A program made the translations under genes and the position numbers. Below the pieces are notes generated by a model that had not been told where the DNA came from, searched no databases, and saw nothing but the letters and a program-made list of their open reading frames with translations. Shown piece after piece: positions 1 through 6,179 of a stretch of DNA of 27,521 nucleotides. Within the stretch, counting starts at the first letter, position 1; each line of letters opens with the position of its first letter. Source of the DNA: Rhodospirillaceae bacterium (GTDB lineage: Bacteria > Pseudomonadota > Alphaproteobacteria > UBA7985); contig PAFB01000012.1 of NCBI GenBank assembly GCA_002700865.1, forward strand, positions 1-27,521. The letters are read 5' to 3'.

Positions 1-61
1 CGACCAGTTCACCGTTGTACCAAAGTTTTCCACCCAGCTTATCAAACGGAACGGTTGCCAT
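1..61 (-). CDS. ilvE: Branched-chain amino acid aminotransferase, N-terminal fragment
   Basis: Only the first 20 codons are inside the window; the gene runs off the left edge. The start is the ATG at 61-59 on the minus strand, with a GGAGT Shine-Dalgarno (complement of 69-73) about 8 nt upstream. The peptide begins MATVPFDKLGG and continues with LWYNGELV, which matches my recollection of alphaproteobacterial class IV aminotransferase IlvE, whose N-terminus carries a W-Y/F-(N/D)-G-E motif. IlvE transfers the amino group between glutamate and the 2-oxo acids of Leu, Ile and Val in the cytoplasm. It is divergent from a MarR regulator, an arrangement I recall from related genomes. The short visible part makes the family call moderate, not certain. 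Confidence 0.65.
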   Translation of the reverse strand, partial: MATVPFDKLGGKLWYNGELV

Positions 62-110
62 AACGAAGACTCCACAACGCGCAAATTTCGGAAAAAACCT
101 CTCTTAGGCC

Positions 111-137
111 AGTATAGGGGGGCTGGATTTATGTCAA
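111..137 (-). promoter_or_regulatory. Putative ilvE promoter
   Basis: On the minus strand a TTGACA -35 (complement of 132-137) is followed by TATACT (complement of 111-116). The 15-bp spacing is shorter than the usual 17, so the pair may be suboptimal or activator-dependent. The -35 lies inside the inverted repeat at 130-150, so a protein bound there would compete with RNA polymerase. Confidence 0.45.
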
Positions 138-150
138 CAGTCCTGACATA
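130..150. promoter_or_regulatory. Putative MarR operator (inverted repeat) between ilvE and marR
   Basis: A perfect inverted repeat with 7-bp arms, TATGTCA at 130-136 and TGACATA at 144-150, is separated by 7 bp. Size and symmetry fit a MarR dimer site. It sits in the divergent ilvE/marR intergenic region, 22 bp before the marR start, and overlaps the putative ilvE -35. Assignment to this MarR protein is inferred from position; the symmetry is directly visible. Confidence 0.55.
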
Positions 151-171
151 TCTTCTTTAATTCACGATCGG

Positions 172-708
172 ATGGATGGCCCTTTGTCAGATTTGCCAAC
201 CTCACTTGCCAGCCCTGCCGCCCCGCCGTTGGATTCCGCCGCGCGAGAGGCCATCGAGTTGATGTTCTTTGCTTATCGGGACTTTACTGACGTAGCGGAC
301 CGCATCCTTGAAGACCACGATCTGGGCCGGGCGCACCATCGGGCGCTGTACTTCATCGGTACCAATGGCGGCATCACCGTCGGCCATCTGTTGGAAATCC
401 TGAACATTACCAAGCAAAGCCTTGCCCGAGTCCTTCGTCGTTTGATCGACAGTGGACTGGTGACCCAACGGGTGGGAGCCAGTGACAGGCGACAGCGCTT
501 GCTGCTGGTCTCAGCGCAGGGTCAGACTTTGCTCGACGAATTAATCGAAGCCCAGCGGGTGTTGTTGGTCCGCGCTTTTGAACACGCAGACCCGGCGAGC
601 CTGTCCGGGTTTCGGCAGGTCATGCTTTCGATCATGACCGAGGAAGACCGCCAGCGCTTCGAGCCCTTGTTGCCCCCCGAAAGCACGAAGACCACCCGCG
701 CCGCCTAG
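172..708 (+). CDS. MarR-family transcriptional regulator
   Basis: This 178-residue protein is probably a dimeric DNA-binding repressor or activator. After a Pro/Ala-rich N-terminus (about 1-22), a helical region leads into a winged helix-turn-helix at roughly residues 60-115. The recognition helix region reads ITKQSLARVLRRL, and the wing has the typical basic signature GASDRRQRLLLVSAQG. The C-terminal helices would form the dimer interface. The ATG at 172 has only a weak ribosome site. The gene is divergent from ilvE across a perfect inverted repeat, which suggests that it controls ilvE and itself. The effector ligand cannot be read from the sequence. No conserved redox cysteine is present, so a thiol-oxidation OhrR-type sensor is unlikely. 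Confidence 0.9.
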   Translation: MDGPLSDLPTSLASPAAPPLDSAAREAIELMFFAYRDFTDVADRILEDHDLGRAHHRALYFIGTNGGITVGHLLEILNITKQSLARVLRRLIDSGLVTQRVGASDRRQRLLLVSAQGQTLLDELIEAQRVLLVRAFEHADPASLSGFRQVMLSIMTEEDRQRFEPLLPPESTKTTRAA

Positions 709-725
709 CGCCTTCAGCCAGCCAG

Positions 726-761
726 CCAACGAGCCAGCCGAGGTCTTCGTTGGTTCGTTGG
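726..761. terminator. Hairpin between convergent marR and aatA
   Basis: A 10-bp stem with one G-U pair (726-735 with 752-761) and a 16-nt loop lies just after the marR stop. The right arm is part of an 8-bp direct repeat (TCGTTGGT at 747-754 and 755-762). There is no T tract, so it is a stem-loop of possible terminator or 3'-end stability function, not a classical intrinsic terminator. Confidence 0.35.
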
Positions 762-804
762 TGTGCAGGGCAAAGCACAACAGCTTACCGGGTAATCTGG
801 CCTA

Positions 805-833
805 TTGGTCTCGCCCATCGGGCAAGTGTCCAA
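805..833 (-). terminator. Terminator-like hairpin downstream of aatA
   Basis: Seven bases beyond the aatA stop (840-842) the minus-strand RNA can fold with a GCCC/GGGC core (813-816 with 820-823). The outer arms TTGG (805-808) and CCAA (830-833) can also pair. No U-rich tail follows, so the terminator role is tentative. Confidence 0.3.
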
Positions 834-839
834 TCCCGC

Positions 840-2045
840 CTATTTGGCAAGCTTGGCGCAGGCGGCTTCAATCCGGTCGCAAGCCTCTTCCAATGCCTCA
901 GTCGAAGTCGCATAGGACACACGGAAATAGGGCGAAAGACCAAAAGCCGTGCCCGGCACAACCGCCACCTGCGCTTCATCCAGCAGGTAAGCGGCAAAAT
1001 CCAGGTCGGACTCAATGGTGGTGCCCGCCGGGGTGGTTTTGCCGATGGTGCCAGCACAGGATGCAAAGACGTAAAAGGCGCCCTCCGGTCGACGGCAGGT
1101 CAGGCCCACGCACATGTTCAGGCGATCAACAACCAGATCGCGCCGCTGCCGAAACACCGCTGCGCGCTCGCCCAGAAACTCCTGCGGTCCATCCAGCGCC
1201 TCAATCGAGGCTTCCTGCGAGATCGTTCCCGCGCCGGACGTGGATTGCGAACGCACTTTGTTCATTGCCTTGATCAGCGCCGCTGGCCCCGCCGCGTAAC
1301 CAACCCGCCAACCGGTCATTGCGTAGGCTTTGGAGACCCCGTTCATGGTCAGCGTGCGGTCGTAGAGCGAGGGTGTCACCTGCGCGATCGTGGTGAATTC
1401 AAAGCCGTCGTAGACCAGATGCTCATACATATCGTCCGTCATGATCCAGACATGCGGGTGCCGCTCGAGGACGGCACCCAGCGCGGCGAGTTCTTCGCGC
1501 GTATAGGCTGAACCGGTCGGGTTGTTGGGCGAGTTCAGGATCAGCCACTTGGTCTTGGGCGTAATGGCAGCGTCGAGGGCTTCCGGGGTGATCTTGAAGC
1601 CGGTTTCTTCACCGCCTTCGACAAAACGCGGCTCCCCGCCAGCAAGCAGGGTCATGTCTGGGTACGACACCCAGTACGGGGTCGGGATCAGCACCTCGTC
1701 GCCTTCATTCAGAGTCGCGACCATGGCGTCGTAAATGATCTGCTTGCCACCATTGGCGACCGTGATGTTGGCTGCGTCGTAATCGAGGCCGTTTTCCCGC
1801 TTGAACTTGCGCGCAATTGCTTCGCGCAGGCCGGGAATGCCGCCGACGGGCGCATACTTGGTCTTTCCGGCATCCAATGCCGCTTTGGCTGCGTCCTTGA
1901 TATTGTCCGGCGTGTCAAAATCCGGCTCACCCGCACCCAGACCAATGACGTTATGACCCGCAGCTCGCATTTCCTGCGCCTTCTGGGTCACTGCCATGGT
2001 GGCAGACGGTTTGATGCGACTCAGGCGGTCAGCGATCAGGGCCAT
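840..2045 (-). CDS. aatA: Pyridoxal-phosphate aspartate aminotransferase, class I
   Basis: This 401-residue cytoplasmic enzyme interconverts aspartate plus 2-oxoglutarate with oxaloacetate plus glutamate. Fold-type I landmarks are all present: substrate loop GLGAGEPDFDTP (about 35-46), NSPNNPTG (171-178), the cofactor-binding aspartate in TDDMYEHLVYD (near 204), the Schiff-base lysine in VSKAYAMTGWRVG (K239), and the carboxylate-binding arginine in YFRVSYA near the C-terminus. The GxGEPDFDTP form is that of the prokaryotic Ib aspartate aminotransferases, several of which also accept prephenate. The ATG at 2045 has a GGAGG (complement of 2056-2060) about 10 nt upstream. It stands alone, convergent with marR. 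The symbol is by family similarity; substrate range (aspartate only, or aromatic or prephenate too) is not decidable here. Confidence 0.93.
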   Translation of the reverse strand: MALIADRLSRIKPSATMAVTQKAQEMRAAGHNVIGLGAGEPDFDTPDNIKDAAKAALDAGKTKYAPVGGIPGLREAIARKFKRENGLDYDAANITVANGGKQIIYDAMVATLNEGDEVLIPTPYWVSYPDMTLLAGGEPRFVEGGEETGFKITPEALDAAITPKTKWLILNSPNNPTGSAYTREELAALGAVLERHPHVWIMTDDMYEHLVYDGFEFTTIAQVTPSLYDRTLTMNGVSKAYAMTGWRVGYAAGPAALIKAMNKVRSQSTSGAGTISQEASIEALDGPQEFLGERAAVFRQRRDLVVDRLNMCVGLTCRRPEGAFYVFASCAGTIGKTTPAGTTIESDLDFAAYLLDEAQVAVVPGTAFGLSPYFRVSYATSTEALEEACDRIEAACAKLAK

Positions 2046-2197
2046 GATGATTAATCCTCCACACGGGTCGTTGTGATGAAACGCACACGAAAAGCGACCC
2101 GAACCATAGCGCCCCCACCCAACTCAGCAAGCCATCTGAAATCGGTTCCAGCCCTGCAAGATTGAAGGACACCCAGCCGCTTTGATCATTTGCCCGT

Positions 2198-2226
2198 TTG
2201 ACAGCGGCGAAACTGGCTGTCATGGG
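2198..2226 (+). promoter_or_regulatory. Possible promoter of the riboswitch-TRAP-thiM-thiE operon
   Basis: A consensus TTGACA at 2198-2203 precedes a weak -10 region (around 2218-2226, TGTCATGGG). A start near 2230 would place the 5' end of the RNA just before the aptamer. The -35 is exact, but the -10 is poor. The rest of 2046-2232, between aatA and the aptamer, shows nothing else I can support. Confidence 0.35.
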
Positions 2227-2232
2227 AAGTGC

Positions 2233-2340
2233 TGTCTGGGGTGCCGATGTAGTAACCGGGCGCGCGGGTCGAAAGCGCGAACGGAAGGCTGAGAACATAC
2301 CCATTGAACCGGATCTGGATTATGCCAGCGGAGGGAGACC
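2233..2340 (+). ncRNA. Thiamin pyrophosphate (TPP) riboswitch, THI element
   Basis: The stretch contains the conserved blocks of the TPP aptamer in order: GGGGTGCC (2238-2245), CTGAGA (2289-2294), an ACCC (2299-2302) followed by TGAACC, and GATCTGGATTATGCCAGCG (2312-2330), closed by GAGGGA (2331-2336). Helices that can be drawn: P1 GTCT/AGAC (2234-2237 with 2336-2339), P2 GCC/GGC (2243-2245 with 2287-2289), a GC-rich P3 extension (2261-2265 with 2275-2279), and P5 CTGG/CCAG (2315-2318 with 2325-2328). The GGAGG at 2330-2334 is also the Shine-Dalgarno of the next gene, 8 nt before its ATG at 2343. Ligand binding would therefore hide the ribosome site, giving translational repression when TPP is abundant. 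An in-frame ATG at 2304 lies inside the aptamer and is not the gene start. Confidence 0.93.
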
Positions 2341-2342
2341 GA

Positions 2343-3536
2343 ATGTCCAAGTCAATCAAAGACCAAGCAAGCAGCGAAGAAGCGGCAACAGGCCTAACAG
2401 CGATACGTCAAACGCCGGCCGACCAACCCCCCTCCCGTCGTGAATTCCTCAAATCATCCCGAACCATCGGCCTTTCAGCGGGCCTGTCTGCGGGCCTGGC
2501 AGCGCTCGCAGGCGGTTCAGTCCTGCTCAGCACCGCTGCGGCACCTTTGGCGACACCGGCCGTGGCGCAGGGCCGCCAGCGCTGGCGCATGGTAACGTCC
2601 TGGGCCAAAGGCAGCGCGGGACCGGGAACCACTGCCGACCGTTTGGCCGAGCGCATCAGCATCGCGACTGATGGCCGGATCGAGCTACAGGTCCTAGGCG
2701 CGGGAGAACTGACGTCGCCTTTCGGCGTGCTCGATGCGGTCGCAGACGGCACCGCAGAGATGGCGCACACAGCCTCGTTCTTCTGGGCTGGCCGGGTCGC
2801 CGCAGCGGTGTACTTCACCACCATCCCCTTTGGCCTGAGCCCCAGCGCGCACAATGCGTGGGTGCGCTTTGGGGGTGGTCAGGCGCTCTGGGACGAGGCT
2901 TATGCACCACTCGACGTCAAACCGCTGATGGCAGGCAACTCCGGGGCCAATATGGCCGGGTGGTTCAAGTCCCCCCTGCGCAGTCTCGCCGACCTGCGCG
3001 GCGTCAAGATCCGCACCGCCGGTCTGGGTGGTGAAATCTATCGCGAACTGGGGTCGACAACCGTTACTTTACCGCCCTCTGAAATCTTCAGCGCTCTCCA
3101 GTCCGGAGCCATCGACGCCGTTGAGTTTCTGGGGCCGTTTTCTGACCGGGCACTGGGTTTTGATCAAGTTGCAAGCACCTACTACGCCCCCGGATTCAAC
3201 AAACCCAACGGCACCGCAGAAGCGCTGATCAACAGCACGCTATGGGCTGGACTGAGCCCGGACCTGCGCGCGGCGGTACAGAACGCCTGTGACGCGGAAA
3301 ATGACGCTGGACTGGCCGAGGCAACCTGGTTCAATGCGCAAGCTCTGCGCGCCTTGCAACAACAAGGCACCACCATCCAAACCATGCCGGCAGACATCGT
3401 TGAGCAAGCGCGCGCGGTCGCCACCGACGTCCTCGCTAGCTTCGCCGACACCAACGCCATGACGCGCAAGGTGCAGGCGTCCTACGGTGCCGCGTTGAGC
3501 ATTCTGGCCGCCTGGGATGGAGTGCAACAGGGCTGA
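2343..3536 (+). CDS. Tat-exported TRAP transporter solute-binding protein (DctP/TakP-like), TPP-controlled
   Basis: This is a 397-residue periplasmic binding protein. A twin-arginine motif SRREFLK (31-37), a hydrophobic Ala/Gly/Leu stretch (41-67) and an AVA|Q site near 75 form a Tat signal. The mature part starts WRMVTSWAKGSAGPGTTADRL, the hallmark of the TakP branch of DctP proteins, which bind 2-oxo monocarboxylates. The ligand-salt-bridge arginine region (VKIRTAGLGGEI) and the conserved acidic segment (DAVEFLGPFSDRALG) are visible. The start at 2343 is set by GGAGG within the riboswitch. The stop overlaps the thiM start (TGATG, 3534-3538), so the two are translationally coupled. No DctQ or DctM membrane gene is nearby, so it must share a permease encoded elsewhere. 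The riboswitch and operon context imply a thiamin-related ligand. That is inference, because the family itself suggests a carboxylate. Confidence 0.88.
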   Translation: MSKSIKDQASSEEAATGLTAIRQTPADQPPSRREFLKSSRTIGLSAGLSAGLAALAGGSVLLSTAAAPLATPAVAQGRQRWRMVTSWAKGSAGPGTTADRLAERISIATDGRIELQVLGAGELTSPFGVLDAVADGTAEMAHTASFFWAGRVAAAVYFTTIPFGLSPSAHNAWVRFGGGQALWDEAYAPLDVKPLMAGNSGANMAGWFKSPLRSLADLRGVKIRTAGLGGEIYRELGSTTVTLPPSEIFSALQSGAIDAVEFLGPFSDRALGFDQVASTYYAPGFNKPNGTAEALINSTLWAGLSPDLRAAVQNACDAENDAGLAEATWFNAQALRALQQQGTTIQTMPADIVEQARAVATDVLASFADTNAMTRKVQASYGAALSILAAWDGVQQG

Positions 3537-4276
3537 TGTCGTCGATTGGAACCCTTCTGCCGCTGATCAAGGCACGCCGCCCGCTGGTGCATTGCCTGAC
3601 CAACCCTGTGACCATGAACTTCGTCGCTGATGCGCTGTCGGCCATGGCTGTCCGACCAATCATGGCCACCAGCCCACAGGAAATCCCCATCATTGCCGCC
3701 AAAGCCGGCGCTGTGCTGGTCAATATCGGCGTGCCACAGACCGCCGAACCCTACGTCGCTGCCGCCGAAGCAGCGCAGAAATGGGTCTTCGATCCTGTCG
3801 GCGCAGGAGCAACCCCGCTCCGCACACAAATCGCCGACCAGCTGCTTCCCCGCAAGCCCAGCATCATCCGCGGCAATGCCGGTGAAATCCTGGCCTTGGC
3901 CGGTCAAGCCGGTGTGGTCGAAGGCGTGGACAGCCTCGCCTCACCCGAAGAAGCCGCAGGCGTGGCCAAATTGTTGGCGGAGAAGTACCAAACCGTCGTC
4001 GCCATGACCGGCGCGACTGACTACGTGGTCGGGGCCGACCGCGTGGTGCGTTTGTCGGGGGGCGACGCCCTGATGGCAGCGGTTTCGGGGACAGGCTGTA
4101 TCGCCGGTGCCGTCTGCGCCGCCATGTTGGCGGTTACCGATGATCCCTTCGATGCAGCAGTCGCAGGCCTGCACTTGATGAGCGGAGCCGCCGACCACGC
4201 AGCCAAAACAGCCCAGGCCCCGGGCAGTTTCAAAATCGCCCTGATCAATGCCCTCTATCATGCCACGACTGGATAA
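3536..4276 (+). CDS. thiM: Hydroxyethylthiazole kinase
   Basis: This 246-residue cytoplasmic enzyme phosphorylates 5-(2-hydroxyethyl)-4-methylthiazole (HET) with ATP, salvaging the thiazole half of thiamin. Ribokinase-fold ThiM signatures are present: CLTNPVTMNFVAD (20-32), a substrate/ATP region VFDPVGAGA (84-92), RGNAGEI (112-118, where most ThiM proteins I recall read RGNASEI), and the GTGC motif with catalytic cysteine C188 (185-188). Its ATG overlaps the stop of the TRAP protein by one base, and its 3' end overlaps thiE by 29 bases, so the three are co-translated. Regulation is by the upstream TPP riboswitch. No thiD or de novo thiazole genes lie in the window, so this is a salvage module. 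Confidence 0.95.
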   Translation: MSSIGTLLPLIKARRPLVHCLTNPVTMNFVADALSAMAVRPIMATSPQEIPIIAAKAGAVLVNIGVPQTAEPYVAAAEAAQKWVFDPVGAGATPLRTQIADQLLPRKPSIIRGNAGEILALAGQAGVVEGVDSLASPEEAAGVAKLLAEKYQTVVAMTGATDYVVGADRVVRLSGGDALMAAVSGTGCIAGAVCAAMLAVTDDPFDAAVAGLHLMSGAADHAAKTAQAPGSFKIALINALYHATTG

Positions 4277-4934
4277 GCAGGCGCTTGGGCTCTACCTGGT
4301 TTTCGGCCCGCAGGACCTCAGGGATCACCAGACGCCAGAAGCGCTGATCCGGGCCGCCGTTGCTGGCGGCGTGACTTGCTTGCAGTGGCGTGACAAAACG
4401 GCGAAGGCAAGCGCGCCGCTGCCAGAACGAGTCCGAAGCACCGAACCACTTCAGGCGCTGGTCCGCGCTCTGGGGGTGCCGTTTCTCATCAACGATGATG
4501 TTGATCTTGCTGCTGCGCTTCAGGCCGATGGCGTCCATCTGGGACAGGACGATCTGCATCCGTACCGCGCCCGCCAGCGGCTGGGTACAGGGAGCATAAT
4601 CGGTTGGTCGGTTGGTACCCCAACGGAACGAGAGCGGCTGGACAGGCTGCTGCACGACCACCCGGAAACCATCGATTACATCGGCGTGGGCCCCGCCTTT
4701 CCCACGGGCACCAAGTCAGACGCGGGCGCGGCGCTGGGTGCCGCCGGGATTAACGCAGTGGTCGCCGGCCTCAGGCTCCCGCGGGTTGCCATTGGTGGCA
4801 TTAACCTCGACACGCTGCCCCAGCTTGCTGATGCCCGAGTAGACGGGGTTGCCGTGGTCAGCGCCCTGACCCGCAGTGCCGATCCAAAAACCGCCGCCCA
4901 AGCCCTGCGCGCAGTTCATACCTTCGCACCTTAG
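4248..4934 (+). CDS. thiE: Thiamin-phosphate synthase
   Basis: This 228-residue TIM-barrel enzyme joins HMP pyrophosphate with HET phosphate to make thiamin phosphate. Visible motifs are LQWRDK (45-50, pyrophosphate-binding Arg/Lys), INDDVDLAAALQADGVHLGQDD (about 81-102, Mg and substrate aspartates), the GWSVGT turn (119-124), the conserved GVGPAFPTGTK (146-156), AIGGIN, and GVAVVSAL near the C-terminus. Length is near the family norm of about 210-220. The start could be 4248 or the in-frame ATG at 4260 (which matches neither a better nor a worse ribosome site). Both overlap thiM, so the gene is coupled to it. It takes the ThiM product directly, which completes the thiazole salvage route. Confidence 0.95.
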   Translation: MPSIMPRLDKQALGLYLVFGPQDLRDHQTPEALIRAAVAGGVTCLQWRDKTAKASAPLPERVRSTEPLQALVRALGVPFLINDDVDLAAALQADGVHLGQDDLHPYRARQRLGTGSIIGWSVGTPTERERLDRLLHDHPETIDYIGVGPAFPTGTKSDAGAALGAAGINAVVAGLRLPRVAIGGINLDTLPQLADARVDGVAVVSALTRSADPKTAAQALRAVHTFAP

Positions 4935-5049
4935 GATTTGGCCTCACGAGAAATTTGTTTTCCTCAGGGTCTGGGATTGTTTAATAAAAGTATCATTTAA
5001 GTGCATAAATCATATAGCCGTTACCGAGTGCTCTGGAGAAAACTCAGTC
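4935..5049 (+). promoter_or_regulatory. AT-rich leader or promoter region of the mlaC-like gene
   Basis: This 115-bp gap is markedly AT-richer than its surroundings, with runs such as TTTAATAAAAG (4980-4990) and CATAAATCATATAG (5004-5017). Candidate -10 boxes are TATCAT (4991-4996) and CATAAA (5004-5009), but no well-spaced -35 stands out. I see no hairpin with a T tract after thiE. Confidence 0.3.
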
Positions 5050-5706
5050 ATGAATTCACGGAACCTCACCCGTCGACAGGCCCTGAAAATCGGGGTTTCA
5101 GGGGTGGTTACAACCGGCGCTACACCCTTGCTCGCCCTCGCAACCGACGGCGAAGATCCTGCAGCAATTATCACTGATCTGGCCAATGAGGCCTTTGACC
5201 TGTTTGGCGGCTTGAATGGGGTCAGCAACGACTGGGCCTCGCGTCGCGAATGGGCCAACAGCGTGACCGAGAGCAGGTTTGCCACCAAGGTAATGGGAGA
5301 GAAAGCTGGCGGTGTGTTTCTGCGTGACTTCAGCGACTCAAAGCGCCGGACGTTTGACACCCTGATCGAGCACGTGGTCGCCGAGTTCATCCTCGATATT
5401 TTCGCCCTGTACGAGCCCAACACCACCTTTACCGTTAACCGCGTCCGGCCAAACCGCTCGAATACGGCCATTCTGATGGAAACCACAGTGTTCACCAATG
5501 GCCAGACCTACAAGGTCAAATGGACCGTGATCGAGGACGGCGGCGTCAACAAGATTTCCGATGTTTCCGTGTTCGGGCTGAATTTGGTGTCGGACTTCCG
5601 TTCATCAATCGAAAGAGCCTTCCGCGACGACGAAGCCGCCGGTGTCATCGCCATGCTGCAAACCCGTGTGCGGCGCAGCGAGCGCAAATATCCGCAAGGT
5701 CTATAG
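5050..5706 (+). CDS. mlaC: MlaC/Ttg2D-family phospholipid-binding periplasmic protein
   Basis: This 218-residue protein carries a Tat-type signal (TRRQALK at 7-13, hydrophobic to about 30, ALA|T cleavage near 31). The mature part matches the toluene-tolerance Ttg2/MlaC pattern: DLANEAFDLFGG, a helical middle with SDSKRRTFDTLIEHVVAEFIL, then beta-rich VNRVRPNRSNTAILMETTVF and YKVKWTVIEDGGVNKISDVSVFGLNLVSDFRS. In this family the protein shuttles phospholipids between the outer and inner membranes. The ATG at 5050 is chosen for its GGAGA site (5034-5038) and the signal peptide. The longer open frame upstream lacks both. No mlaF, E, D or B genes are adjacent, so the partner ABC complex is elsewhere. 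It converges with the GNAT gene and shares its last 6 bp with it. Confidence 0.85.
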   Translation: MNSRNLTRRQALKIGVSGVVTTGATPLLALATDGEDPAAIITDLANEAFDLFGGLNGVSNDWASRREWANSVTESRFATKVMGEKAGGVFLRDFSDSKRRTFDTLIEHVVAEFILDIFALYEPNTTFTVNRVRPNRSNTAILMETTVFTNGQTYKVKWTVIEDGGVNKISDVSVFGLNLVSDFRSSIERAFRDDEAAGVIAMLQTRVRRSERKYPQGL

Positions 5707-6177
5707 CGTCAATTCCAGAAACACCGCATCCGGGCCTGCGTCGGCCTGATGCGCTTCGAAGGCGTCACAGGGTAAGAACCCGGCGCTTCGGTACAGGCCC
5801 AGCGCTGCGGTGGCACGCTGGTTGGTCTCCAACCTGACAGTCCGCAAATCGCGCCGCCGGGCCATGGTCAGCAAATTGTCCAGTACGGCCCGCGCCAACC
5901 CTTTGCCGCGCACCACGGGACGAACGTACATCCGCTTGATTTCGGCCCAGTCGATATCCTTGATCACAAGCGCACCGCAAGCAATCGGATGCCCGTGGTA
6001 GCGGGCGACGAGGAACTGCACGTAGTCCTGTGACAGGGCCTCGACGCTGGATAGGTTGCAATCATCACCGATGGAGAGCTGAGCCATTTCGGCATCCAGC
6101 TCCTCAATCAGCAGGTGGACATCCGGGCGGCGCGGATCTTCGACGTCAAAAGCGGCAACCCCAGTCCCAGCAGACAC
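5701..6177 (-). CDS. GNAT-family N-acetyltransferase
   Basis: This 158-residue protein would transfer an acetyl group from acetyl-CoA to an unknown amine. The GNAT core is visible: beta-4 ACGALVIKDIDWAEIKRMYV, the pyrophosphate loop motif RPVVRGKGLARAVLD (the Q/R-x-x-G-x-G/A signature), then LRTVRLETN and ALGLYRSAGFLPCDAF typical of motif B. The start is a GTG at 6177-6175, only two bases after the stop of the dehydrogenase gene upstream (6180-6182), so the two form an operon. A Shine-Dalgarno is poor, which fits translational coupling. The stop lies in CTATAG (5701-5706), shared with the convergent mlaC gene. The substrate is unknown. Confidence 0.85.
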   Translation of the reverse strand: MSAGTGVAAFDVEDPRRPDVHLLIEELDAEMAQLSIGDDCNLSSVEALSQDYVQFLVARYHGHPIACGALVIKDIDWAEIKRMYVRPVVRGKGLARAVLDNLLTMARRRDLRTVRLETNQRATAALGLYRSAGFLPCDAFEAHQADAGPDAVFLELTL

Positions 6178-6179
6178 GG

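Noticed and set aside
750..1511. Long plus-strand open frame opposite aatA
   Set aside because: It is antisense to a complete aminotransferase, has no family-like motifs, is rich in Arg/Gly/His/Gln and lacks a ribosome site; it is a high-GC shadow.
4876..5049. N-terminal extension of the mlaC open frame
   Set aside because: It overlaps thiE and an AT-rich intergenic region; the Tat signal and GGAGA site place the start at 5050.
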